NCBI GenBank assembly: GCA_030761205.1
Contig: JAULJL010000002.1
Coordinates: 39,830,814-39,894,813 of the forward strand
Reading direction: 5' to 3'
Origin: Fremontodendron californicum
Lineage: Eukaryota; Streptophyta; Magnoliopsida; Malvales; Malvaceae
Length of the DNA: 64,000 nt
Made by a program: the position numbers and the translations under genes. Position 1 is the stretch's first letter; each line of letters starts with the position of its first letter. Of this stretch, positions 22,901-33,255 are shown piece by piece. The notes beneath the pieces are model-generated. The model worked only from the letters and a program-made list of their open reading frames with translations, did not search any database and was not told the DNA's origin.

Positions 22901-25202
22901 ATTAAATGCCATGCAAGTTCATTTAGGTCTAGGTCACTATATGAATTCCATGCATTTTTTCATGATATTTAGGTTTAAACTCATGCATTTCATGCACTAT
23001 GTTTGCTGTAATTTTTCATGCATTTCATGTTCATGCCACTTGAATAATGACTTGAGCCAATTAATGGTTCAAAGTCATGCTCTCTTGAGCACATTTGTGG
23101 AAAATTAAAGTTTGTCAAATTGATTATTCTACCTTTGTAATTTTTTTTTACTTATTCAATTTTTATCTAACTTTCAAAAAGTCCTAGCTACTGTTTGTGA
23201 GTCATTTTTGAGTTTTAAATATTTTTACTTTGATTTTTAAATGATTTTATCAAAGGCAAAAATGTGTTTTGACAAAACAGTTTTTTCACACAGTCTTCGT
23301 ACTTTTCCGATTTTTCTGGGCATTCGTCTTTAATCATAAAATTAAGCTGATTTTTTCCGTATATTTTTACATGTCCTAAGTCTCCAGTATTTTTTTTAGA
23401 ATTTTTTGAATTTTTAAAAATAGGATAAAAATCGTGGCTTAAAACTAGACAGTGGAGTCAGAATTGAATTTAAAGAAAAATCATTTTTCTGTTTTGGTTA
23501 AGTTACTTAGAGTGGGCTGATTAGGAGGGTTAGCTACTGACTTAGGATAGTTTCTAAGGCTTTTAAAACTCTAAAAATGGTTTTTCAAGTCTAGGTTTAA
23601 GGGTAGTCAAGTCCGGATTTTTTAAAACTTGAAAAATTAGAGCCATTTTAAAGAAATTAGCCCAGTTTTTATTTTTAATTCAAGCTTTTCAAAATTGTTT
23701 TCAAACAATCACAAAGTATTTTGGTTTTACAATATTTAATTTGACATATTTTCCTAAGGTTGCCGGATATCTTTTTAGATATACGGATTTCCTTAATTAA
23801 AGGAAAAAATACATTTCATGCATTGCATTTTTCATATTCATGCATTTTATATAATATGTGATTCTTGCTACGATAATTTCTATGATATTGTTATGATTTT
23901 GAGTTATGTTATATTGTTTATTATATGATTTGGAATATTTCATGATATCCTATGCTTTTTATTTAGTTTTTTTTTTTTTGTCATATTATTTAGCATATAC
24001 TATGTTCATGCATTATTACTTTCATTTTTATTTTCATGCATATTATATGATAGCATTATTTCATATTCCATCTCATTAATTTATATGCCATATCATTCAT
24101 GTTTGTCATGTCATTTAAATTATTTCATTTCATATAGAATATGTTATGTTACCTAGGTTATTTTATTTCATTTAAAAAATATCATGTTACTTAGGTTATT
24201 TCATTTCATATAGAATATGTTATGTTACTTAGGTTATTTTATTTCATTTAGAATATATCATATGACTTAGGATATTGCATCTCATATAGAATATACTATG
24301 TTATCTAGGTCATTTTATTTATAATATGTCATATAACTTATGATATTTTATTTCATTTAGAATATGCTAAAGATATTTCATTTCATTTTAGAATATGCTA
24401 AGGCATTTACATCATATCATATCATTTAGGAAGCATTATATTATTTTGATTTTGCTATGTCATTTTATTTATGTCATGCATATACATATTCATATCTTTT
24501 AAAATGTTTTCAAAAGGATAATGATTTTTTCAATAAAAAAAAATAAAGATATTCCCGAGTTAAAATAATTCATGAGTTCTCTACCGGGTTTTCTGGAGGG
24601 AATATCATCAATTATCATTAATAAAGGAATATCTTTCTTTCAAAAAAGAGAATGATTCGGAAAGTTTTCCAAAACTAATAAATTTTCTATATTTTGCCAC
24701 GTTTGTCGGGGAATATAGGAAAATTTTGAATTCATAAATTCCGGATCATTTTCAATTAAAAATGGAATTATTTTTCTTTAAATTGGGAATTAACTTGAAA
24801 TACTAAATTTAAAAACGATTTCTTTTACCGAGACTTGAGATAACACACGATTAATAAGGTACCATTTTATACGGGCGTTGTGGGGGTGCTAATCCTTCCC
24901 CGCACGTAACCGAGTCTCGAACCCGTTTCTTTGATTTCTCTGGTTTAAACGCAGACTTGAAATTGGTTTTAAAAATGTTTTAATTAATTTTTAAAATATT
25001 TTATAAAATCGGTTTTAATAGGTGGCCGATCACACCTAGCCAAAAAAGATTGGTGGCGACTCCATGTCTTTTTCAAGGTCATTTTCAAAACCTTCATTTT
25101 TCTAGAGGAATTAAGTCGACTTTTCCTCGATTTTTTTTTAAAGTCACGCTTAAGGAATAATAAAGTCTTGCGATGAGACTCGTTATTTTTTAGGTTGCGA
25201 CA
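19953..25202 (+). repeat. 3' LTR of the Ogre-like element
   Basis: This is colinear with 5359-10634 over its whole length. It begins TGTACACACC, one base different from the 5' copy, and ends GGTTGCGACA. It has one copy of the 39-bp unit at about 22908 where the 5' LTR has two, and about 17 extra bases (CTTAGAGTGGGCTGATT) near 23510. No recognisable coding region is inside. Confidence 0.9.
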
Positions 25203-25207
25203 CCAAC
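25203..25207. other. Target-site duplication CCAAC, right copy
   Basis: It follows the GCGACA end of the Ogre-like element and matches 5354-5358. Confidence 0.92.
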
Positions 25208-26168
25208 ATAATCATGAATTACAAATTGCCACTTATGAATAGGAAATCAAGATAATTACACGGATCAAGACTCCTAAACTAGCATTAGATAATTATCAAG
25301 ATCTATCTAGTTACGCACCTAAACAAATCAAGACAACATCATGAACAATTCTTATAGAAGAACACAATCAACTTTGATAGAAAACTAATGATAGATAAAT
25401 TTGAAAATCAATTACAAAACTTGTCTAGGTCTTTGAAATCACCTTAACCAAAGAAGTTTAGCCTAAGATAGGCATAAATAATATATACATAAAACTAAAA
25501 AGAAAATAAAAAGAATGGATAAGAAGAATAATAATGATGATCCATTGAGTCTTCTCAAAAGATAATGATAGTTTGTGGCTCAAAAGATGGTATTTATAGA
25601 GCTTTTTGATCTTGGAAACCCTTTCTTGCTGATCAAGGAAGCTAGGAGGCAAAATAGTGCAAAATAGGCAATTTTACGAGTTTTGCGGTTTTTCTTGGTT
25701 TTGGAGGCAGTAAGGTTGGAGCCACGGCGTCGCGACGCCAAGTGGGCTGACTTCATGACTTCGGTTCGTGACTGATGCATTGTCTTGCACTTCGTCGGCT
25801 GATTTGGATGACCATCCGTTGTCCGATTTAGGCGTGTAAACTATTGTTGGAAAGGTATTCAAGTCAGACTCAAAAGTTTCTTCAAATAATGACTTTAACA
25901 TAATGATTTCTTAGCAACAAGCTCCGGAGGTCAAATCTGCCTGATCATCTAGCACTAAGAATTTGATCTTTTTGACTCTCAAGTATTCTTCCATATTTTG
26001 ATTGTGACTTTATAAGTTCTTTAACATCATAATTGACATATTTTGACTTCATTATTTTAAATATACCTATAATTCAAAAATATAATATAAGTAAATAAGA
26101 TAAAGATCAAAAACATAACAAAAACTAAAGGTAGAAAGGCATAAAATGTATATTTTATGAGCTTATCA
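25208..26168 (-). mobile_element. 5' LTR of Ty3 element, outer piece
   Basis: This continues the LTR broken at 5358. It matches the reverse complement of 3280-3590 in the solo LTR (for example GATAATTATCAAGATCTATC and AAGTTTAGCCTA). It ends GAGCTTATCA at 26168, so the LTR begins TGATAAGCTC on the minus strand. The next base is copia coding sequence, so this is the point where the Ty3 element entered the copia element. Its other TSD copy is outside the window. Confidence 0.85.
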
Positions 26169-26740
26169 GCATACCTTCTAGCTGTGTCTTTTGGGTATCA
26201 TGCACCCTGATGGGAGATCCATGTAGACTTCTTCAGATAAGTCACCATGCAAAAAGGCATTCTTCACATCGAATTGTTGTAAGGGCCAATCCAAGTTTGT
26301 GGCTAAAAACAACAAAACACGAACTGTGTTGATTTTGGCTACAGGTGCAAATGTGTTTGTGTAACCAATCCCATAAGTTTGAGTGTATCCCTTTGCTACC
26401 AGTCTCGCCTTAAGACGTTCAATTGTGGAGGATCAACTAGTTTCTTTCCACCGACATCCAACTGATTTATTTCCTGGTGGAGGATCAACTAGTTCCCATG
26501 TTTCATTATTTTCCAGAGATTTCATCTCCTCGTTCATAGCTGCTTTCCACCTAGGATCCACTAAGACTTCCTGCACACTGTAAATCCACCGATATCCAAC
26601 TGATTTCTTTCCTGGTGGAGGATCAAGTAGTTCCCATGTTTCATTCTTTTCCAGAGATTTCATCTCCTCGTTCATAGCTGCTTTCTACCTAGGATCCACT
26701 AAGGCTTCCTGCACACTGTTAGGAATAGATACAGCAGATA
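26169..26740 (-). pseudogene. Copia reverse transcriptase, N-terminal part, with tandem duplication
   Basis: The minus-strand translation shows classic copia RT blocks: NEEMKSLENNETWELVDPPP, KSVGCRW, ARLVAKGYTQTYGI and DVKNAFLHGDLSEEVYM. The first block is present twice, at 26448-26585 and 26586-26723. This is a 138-bp in-frame direct repeat of 46 codons that keeps the frame open. Between the inner copy and the ARLVAKGYTQ block about 17-20 bases resembling the repeat are inserted and break the frame. The catalytic YVDD region would lie beyond 26169 and is absent from the window. Confidence 0.85.
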
Positions 26741-26972
26741 ATTGATTCAAAAATGACATGTTTGATTCTGACAAACAGTGGTTAGACACATAATGGCTCA
26801 TGGGATATTTTACTTCACTAGAGAGTTCAAGCTCATATGTGGATTTAGGAATACATCTCGTGTGCCGTTGTGGTAACTGTCTTCTGTGTGGCTTAGGAAC
26901 ATCTTCAGTAGACGATTGGTGTGATATGTTGATCGAGGATGGAGCTGTATTTTCTAAGAACTCAGCTTCAGG

Positions 26973-28204
26973 CTACGTTGAAGATAGATCTATCTCTTTA
27001 GTTATTTGGTGTTGTTCTTCACTTACTTCATTGTTTATTTGTTGCTCATGACTACTTTGATTCAATTCAACTATTTTAGTTTGTAAGTCATCATAACTTA
27101 TTTCCAAGCTGCCTTGGTTATCATATTCTAGACATTGAATTTCCTCTTGATTCTCCCCTTGAAATTCAATTTCGGAGAAATACATTGTATCTTCATGAAA
27201 CACAACATCTATCGTGACAAATAGTCGACGTGTTGGAGGATGATAACGTCGATATCCTTTTTGATGAGTGGCATACCCAACAAAAACACATCTTAATGCT
27301 TGAGGAGTTAACTTGGTGCGTTGATGTTTGTGTAGGTTTACAAACACCATACATCCAAAGTCACGAGGAGTTAGATTTGATACGGTTGGAGCAACAATCG
27401 TATCATTAAGAACTTGGAATGGTGTTTTGAAATTAAGAGTGCTGGAAGGTACTCTATTAATTAAATAAGCTGCAGAAGTTAATGATTCTCCCCAATAAGA
27501 TAAAGGCATATGTGCTTCAATCAGCAAAGTTCGAACAACCGATAACAAGTGTTGGTTTTTTTGCTCGCTACCCCGTTCTATTGAAATGTAGTGGAGCAAG
27601 TAGTGTGATGTATCATTCCTTGTGCTTCCAAATACTGTTGAAATTCAGTACTCTGATATTCTCCACCATTGTCATTGCGAACAATTTGAATATTTCTATT
27701 GTACTAAGTTTCAATCCTTTTATGAAACTTCTGGAATATCGAGTTCACTTCACTTTTGGATTTTATCACGCAAAGCCATGTCATCCTGGTACAATCATCA
27801 ATAAAAGTTACAAACCAACGTGACCCACCCAAAGTAGTGACTTTAGATGGACCCCAGATATCAGAATGAATAATCATAAATGGAAATGGAAATGGACTTT
27901 TATTCAATCGTAATGGAAGCGAGGCACGATAACTCTTTGCAAGTTCACATGTATCACACTGAAAGCTAGAAACATCAACTTCTGTAAATAAACTGGAAAA
28001 TAATCGTTTGAGATATCCAAAGGAAGCATGCCCAAGTCGACGATGCCACAACCATATCTCTTTCCTTTGTTTATCTTCAAAACCACACACTGTCAGTGCT
28101 TGTCGTAGGCTTTCAGTACTCTTTGATTCCATATCCAAGTAGTACAGCTTCCCCCGTCTAATACCACATCCAATTGTCGTCCTGGTTTTGATGTTCTCAA
28201 ACAC
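26973..28204 (-). pseudogene. Copia integrase (GAG-pre-integrase, core, C-terminal part), broken
   Basis: The zinc-binding N-terminal domain is visible as WLWHRRLGHASFGYL plus CDTCELAKS. The catalytic core starts with HSDIWGPS and continues past a TAG stop (about 27712) to NDNGGEY. Another TAG and a small frameshift follow at about 27580-27600, right where the DD35E glutamate lies. The downstream frame (26973-27599) then reads PLSYWGESLTSAAYLINRVP, FGCMVFV and CVFVGYATHQKGYRRY, the integrase C-terminal half. With at least two stops and one shift it cannot make an intact enzyme. Confidence 0.88.
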
Positions 28205-29156
28205 ACAAGAATCGTCCTGGTTTTGATGTTCTCAAACACCCAATTTCATCCTGAACTGCTGCAGTTGAAAGGTTTTGGTGGTTTTTCTTTGCTCGACTAG
28301 GATCCCACCATTTTGGATAGCCCATTAGTTCAAAACAACGGCTTTTGGTATGACCAGTCTTATTGCAATGAGTGCATTTGTATGTAGACTTATCAATACC
28401 ATTGGTTGGTCTGCCATTTTTAGGTTGTGTTCGATTAGGTCGATTCCGAGCCACCATGGCACTCGGTCCAGAGGCTTTTGAATCTTCTTTCAAGCTGATA
28501 TTACGTACAGTCTCCCGCCGAAATAATGAGTAACATTCCTCCAGGTTTGGTACTGGATCTCTCCACAGAATTTCACGTCAGATTGAATCAAAGATCTCAT
28601 CCAATCCAGCGAGAAATATATGAACTCTTAGTCGTTCAATAGACCGGCTATGGGCTTTGACATCGTCTAAATCCTTCATAACCACCTTATCACGATGGTC
28701 TAACTCTTGAAAAATTTCAGTTAATTCTCCATAATATACAGAGAGGATTTTCCCTTTTTGTCTTGTTGAGAAAGCCTTCTGATTTTGAGTAAATACCTGC
28801 AACTCATCACTGCCATCATAGAATGCTTTGGACAATGATGTCCAAATATCGTTGGCAGTGGGTAAGCGTAAATAACGCCTTATAATATATGGTGACATAG
28901 ACATTAATAGCCACCTTTTTACCTTTTGATTTTCGGCATACCATTTTTCGTAGCCTTCATCAGATTCTTTAGGTGGCGTAGTCTTGCCACGGATGTATAA
29001 GATCTTGTCCCGTTCAGCAATTTGCATTTCCATCAGTTGGGACCATATGTCATAATTTGATTCAGTCAGGGTGATTTTTGCATTAAAAACACCTTCGAAC
29101 TGAATCATAACTGGAAAGGATTTAGTTCCAGATGTCTCAACAATTTTTTCACTCAT
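28205..29156 (-). pseudogene. Copia gag with CCHC zinc knuckle; protease deleted
   Basis: The frame starts at 29156 (ATG). It contains a gag domain, with TESNYDIWSQLMEMQI and PTANDIWTSLSKAFYDGSDE, to about residue 193. A TGA at 28575-28577 interrupts it, then the same frame continues to the knuckle CTHCNKTGHTKSRC (about 28370-28330) and FELMGYPKWWDP. Within about 110 bp of the knuckle the sequence is already in the pre-integrase block (KTRTTIGCG), so the protease domain with its DSGA motif is missing. A direct repeat of about 35 bp (GTCCTGGTTTTGATGTTCTC at about 28182 and 28215) sits at the junction. Confidence 0.85.
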
Positions 29157-29702
29157 TTTTTTATATCTGATATGGAAAAGAGGATGTCGCGGTTGATTCC
29201 AGAACGGTCAAATTAGCCAGAAACAGTTCCAACTGAGTAGAATTTGGACAAATAGAGAATATTCCACGAATATTCTCGTGCAAGTGGCTCGTTTTGGACT
29301 CGGATTAGCTCATTCGGCTCGGGAAAGTCTCAAAAAAGTGGTTTGAACAGTCTCGAAAAATGGGCACAAATTTTTTGCTAGAGCGGCAACGGCGCGTGGG
29401 GCTCACGCGCTTCAGATGTGGCGGCTTGTGTGATGCACGCGCTTTAGGGTGGCTGGCGTGTGGGGCTCACGCATCTTCAACCTCTAGCAGCGCGTGTGGC
29501 GCGTGGGCGAGTAAGGTCTACTCGCAGACTTTCAAGCGGTGAGTGTGGGCGCGTGTGGCTTCAGATGGGCCTCCGGTTTGCTCCGTTGAACTCCTTTCGA
29601 CGAGACCTTTCACCTAGTATATTCAAAACACAAAATTGAGCACTTTAAATTTTCGGATAAAATTAAAAAATTGCTTGGTTTTACACAAAATGATGAACCA
29701 AA
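29157..29702 (-). other. Untranslated leader of the copia element
   Basis: This 546-bp stretch lies between the PBS and the gag start and shows no coding domain. Its middle (29375-29560) is unusually GC-rich for the window, with repeated GCGCGTG and GGGCTCACGC blocks. Confidence 0.6.
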
Positions 29703-29714
29703 AGCTCTGATACC
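29703..29714 (-). other. Primer binding site, initiator tRNA-Met
   Basis: The plus strand reads GCTCTGATACCA, so the minus strand is TGGTATCAGAGC, the standard copia primer site complementary to tRNA-iMet. It abuts the LTR end directly. Confidence 0.92.
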
Positions 29715-30044
29715 ATGTTCAAAGTGATGAACAAACGATGAACTGATAACCTCAAGAACACAAATATTGATATGTCTTTTAGAGATCATAACATGATTTT
29801 ATTCATTACAGTTCATCTCTTTAAATACACAAACTTCTCAACTTTAACAACTCATTGACAACCCATTAACAACTCACACAACACATGACATGTTCTACAA
29901 CTCATTCTCAACATATTTACAACTCATACATCTTTATAACCCATACACCTTTACAACTCACTCCAAGTTACAACTCATTTTAACACTGACTTGGTGCTTT
30001 GACTAAACTACATAAGCTCCATTCAGACCAACCATTTAAAATCC
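29715..30044 (-). repeat. 5' LTR of the copia element (outer end uncertain)
   Basis: On the minus strand the LTR ends CTTTGAACA before the PBS. It contains a TATA-like TATTTAAAG at about 29817-29830 and an AATAAA signal at about 29798-29804, in the order expected for U3 and R. Several GAGTTGTAA-like units are repeated at 29840-29980. The outer end must be a TG on the minus strand between about 29990 and 30044. The exact position needs the other LTR. Confidence 0.7.
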
Positions 30045-30052
30045 TAGCAATT

Positions 30053-33000
30053 TTACAAGTTCACAGATCCGCACTTCATTCTAATCTGTCCCTTTTTCCC
30101 TGTGAGTACACCAAGATTACCAAGCTTTACCATTGAGGTGCCAAAATCATTCAAGAAAAGATAAGAATTCGTGCTATAGGAATTAACCATTGCAGCAGTC
30201 TTTGGATCTCGCATTAGTGTTTGATCAGATTCAAGTAGCCCTGAGTTGTTCACAAGGTTTGTGTAATACATATTGTCAAATCTATAGGTACTTGCAGAGT
30301 CAAGGGGAGCGAGATTGCTGTTTGAGGAGTCTATGTTTGGACACATGCTTTGCAAGCTATTGAGGACTGAAGCATCGAGCATGGGGTCAGGCTTACCAGA
30401 GTCCTTGAAGTTGAAGAGTCTACTCTTGAAGGTAAAACATTGAGCATAACCTATGGTATGAGCTCCTGCAATAAACATAAAGAAGGTGAGGCCACCTATA
30501 ATATATCCATTTCATTTGCCATACCACCTTAAGCATTTAAAATGAGTCAAGTTTTGTAATTTTATAGCAGAAATGGGTCATTTAATGCTGCATGTATATG
30601 TGACAGTATTAAGAATCTTAAATGCTTGACTTTCATTTTTGGTGATGCTTCCTATGTTACTCAGACTCGGTGTGAGTGTCGGATACGAGTATGTTCAATT
30701 TTTTTCTAAGATTTTCATGTATTTGAAAGGTCCTTGGAAGATCATATTCCCATACCCATGTCCGGATATGCGTCGGATACGAATAGTTCAAGAAAAATGA
30801 AAAATCGGAGCAACGTTTCATCATCCGTAATGGTCCACCACTTTGCAATTTGCAGGAACCTTCTCACTTTCAAATCAAATGCCAGGAAATAGAAAGGAAA
30901 TTAATTTGGTAAGGAATAAGGACCTGAGAGGACTACAACATCCTTCAGGTCAAGACCCTTTGATGTGAATTTGGCAGTGATATTTTCCAGAGGCTCAATA
31001 GGTGATGGCAATTGTTCATTAGCTGCCTGCTGACTAGCAGTTATTCCATCTCGTCGCCCTAGCATTACTGGCCAGAAAGACCCTCCTGCCTGACCAACAA
31101 AAAAATAGTAGAAAAGGAGAAAGGAAACGAATTACAGTTAATTGATCTGAGAAATGATTTTACAGAGTTTATAGAAGCCATAAACATAAACATTGTCATC
31201 AATTACCAAGACAACAGCTTCCCTTGCTGCAAGAGTCAATATATCAACACATGAAACAGTTGATGGGCAAAATCTTTCGACATCTGCTTTTATATTGTCA
31301 ATGACTTCATACCCTCGAGCAGAGTTACGGTTTGGAAAAGCATTTTTCTCGCCCTTGAAATCTTCTGTGTCATCAAGAAGCACCGATGCATCACAGCCCT
31401 ATGCCAGAAAGAAAACTCTCGAGCAAATTTGTTAAACACTAGACAATGAATTACAGCCCAAATTGATATGTTCAAAATAAAAGGTGTCAGTAGAAGACTA
31501 TTAAAGGACAGATTACTTCTCTTTCAATGTTCCTTCAACATTATATTTAGATAAAATAGATACTAATATTTAAAAAGTATATATCTAGTGGGAGTTTTAA
31601 AATAGGAATATCAACCCTTAAACTAAAAGTTTTGCTATTATTGACCTTATGTTACTCGGACTTGGATGAGTGTCGGATACGGATATCTGTCCGACATAAG
31701 TATGTTCAATTTTTTCTAAGTTTTTTCATATATTTGGAGGATCTTACCTCCATACCCATGTCCGAATATATGTCGAACATGAGTGTCGAATACGGATATT
31801 TCAGAGAAATTAAAGAGTTGGAGTAATATAGATTGACCCCCTACCCACCAAAGAAAAGGAAAAAGAAAGAAAGAAACAAGGTGAAGCATTTGTACTATAT
31901 GAATTTGGTGAATTGCTAATTTGCTTCACCCTACGATCTACTCTAAACAAATGCAAGCCATATAACTTCCAAGAAAGAAATTTGATAAAAAGGTGATAAT
32001 AAAGTTGGCTGCAATTCTAAGTAAAAATGCAGTCATTACTTATGTTGTCTTGAGAAATAAGTTAAAGTCTATATTAAAGAATCTAAAAATCATGGACACC
32101 TAAAACCAGGAAAAAAGCTTTGTTACAGAGAGTAGAGTATGAGGTTCAAGCATAACTGTAATGTAGAAAACATCAGGAATGATATTCATCAACCTAAGAA
32201 CTTGGGATAAAGATTCCCTTCTTCTTTCTATGAAATAAAGCTAAGTGAAACATTTATGTAACATATCATTCCAAAAAGAGTTGTGTACCTATAATTGTCA
32301 TGCCATGAAAGCATGTTACACACTGCAAAAAGTTCATGTAACATGAATTATATGTTTGACTAATGCTTTTTTATATCTTATTTATTTATTTTTAATGTTT
32401 TTCTTGGCAATTAAATCATAAGGATAAATGATTAAAAACAGCTGCAACTGAGACTGAGAGAAACTGTTCTATTTATCAGGTTAACTTGAAAGATAACCTT
32501 AGGCTTTGCTTTGATTGTTGAGGAAGTTGTAATGGGGAAAAAATTCACAAAAAAGTGAAGTAGAAGGAAGAAAAAACCAGCTTAGAGGTCCTATAAGTGG
32601 ATCCCATTTGAATGTAATAGGCTGAGGATTCCATGTTGGTATTACCAAATATAAGATACAACCTCAAGAAAAAGAAAGGCTGAACTTTGCTATATTTTAC
32701 TCTTAAATTTGGTACTATAAAGCAGTTTATGCCTTTATGGTAGATCTCACTCATTTTCCTGATAGTGAAACATGTAGTAAGTAAATGACCAGTGTTTTAG
32801 TTTCTTTTTCATACCAATGAAAATGGAACCTTTTATCTTTTTGGTTTCAACATGATTTTAATAAGAGATTTGAGTTATAAAAGTTAAAAGACCCAGACAA
32901 GCAAGAGGTAACAGATTCATAGGTGGTTACATTGACAAAACAATCATGAAAGTGCAACCGCAGGAGGGACGCAGCAATCCTCGTATCATTCTTGTAAGCT

Positions 33001-33164
33001 GCCCAGACACCATATCTAACCATGTTTGACAAGCCGGGACATGAACTATCATAAAAGCGGTAATCAAGCTGGCTGTATGCAAAGCGAAATGGAGAGACAA
33101 TGGGGAAAAGATACAAGCCTAAAAGGAAAGGAAAAGCAAAGTTGGAGAAGAGTTTTTGACCCAT
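30053..33164 (-). CDS. PER10: Class III secretory peroxidase, peroxidase 10-like
   Basis: A haem peroxidase that oxidises phenolics with H2O2 in the cell wall or apoplast. There are four exons: 33164-32931, 31398-31207, 31089-30924 and 30465-30053. All have GT-AG junctions, and they total 1005 bp (334 aa). Exons 2 and 3 are 192 and 166 bp, the conserved class III sizes. A hydrophobic signal peptide covers about residues 1-31. Distal Arg69 and His73 lie in RLHFHDCFVN, a structural block is GCDASVLLDDT, then comes MLGRRDG, and the proximal His200 is in LSGAHTIGYAQC. The C-terminal part (DPKTAAMVNSYS, MVKLGNLGVLTG, MKCG) is closest, from memory, to Arabidopsis peroxidase 10. No damage is seen. 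Introns 1 and 3 each contain a MITE. A copia LTR lies just after the stop codon, so the native 3' UTR is displaced. Confidence 0.93.
30652..30816 (+). mobile_element. MITE copy 1 (family CTATGTTRCTCGGACTC), peroxidase intron 3
   Basis: It starts CTATGTTACTCAGACTC, contains GAGTGTCGGATACGAG and CCATACCCATGTCCGGATAT, and ends in a decayed TIR, CGGAGCAACG. No clean TSD remains. Confidence 0.75.
31647..31831 (+). mobile_element. MITE copy 2, peroxidase intron 1
   Basis: TIRs TTATGTTACTCGGACT and AGTTGGAGTAATATAG are flanked by ATTGACC on both sides (31640-31646, 31832-31838), 7 bases of an expected 8-bp TSD. The internal blocks are those of the other copies. Confidence 0.82.
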
Positions 33165-33212
33165 GACTGAAGTTTCAATGCTTATTCTGATGATCTATGT
33201 AGGGTAGTGGAG

Positions 33213-33255
33213 ATTTATATGCAGAAACAATGGAAGCTAGCAGTGAGCTTATTGG
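33213..33255 (-). promoter_or_regulatory. Core promoter of the peroxidase gene: TATA and CCAAT
   Basis: On the minus strand ATATAAAT (33220-33213) lies about 50 bp before the start codon, and CCAAT (33255-33251) lies about 30 bp further up. This would give a short leader of about 20-25 nt. It is inferred from position and sequence only. Confidence 0.5.

Larger units (their letters stand above)
5359..25202 (+). mobile_element. Giant non-autonomous Ogre/Tat-like Ty3 retrotransposon (19.8 kb)
   Basis: The element is complete, with a 5' LTR of 5276 bp, tRNA-Arg PBS, gag-like modules, a long 3' repeat region, a purine tract and a 3' LTR of 5250 bp, flanked by perfect 5-bp TSDs. LTRs of about 5 kb, tRNA-Arg priming and tandem repeats upstream of the PPT together point to the Ogre/Tat branch of Ty3/gypsy. 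The 9.3-kb internal region contains no stretch I can read as protease, RT, RNase H or integrase. It must therefore have relied on another element's enzymes. The LTRs differ by a few percent by eye in the stretches I compared, plus several indels, so the insertion is not very recent. It sits inside the LTR of the minus-strand Ty3 element. Confidence 0.85.
26169..30044 (-). mobile_element. Ty1/copia retrotransposon, 5' two-thirds
   Basis: Reading on the minus strand the order is LTR, tRNA-iMet PBS, gag, integrase, RT, which is copia order. The RT is cut at 26169 by the Ty3 element, so RNase H and the 3' LTR must lie left of the window. The coding part has many stop codons and frameshifts and lacks protease. 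The outer LTR boundary, near the peroxidase stop codon at 30053, cannot be fixed because the second LTR is not in the window. Confidence 0.85.

Noticed and set aside
27482..27823. Plus-strand frames over the copia integrase
   Set aside because: Antisense shadows of the integrase; the opposite strand shows clear domain motifs.
31138..31206. Extension of peroxidase exon 2 into VIDDNVYVYGF
   Set aside because: This is intron read-through. The GT at 31206-31205 restores the conserved 192-bp exon and joins to the LAGGSFW start of exon 3.
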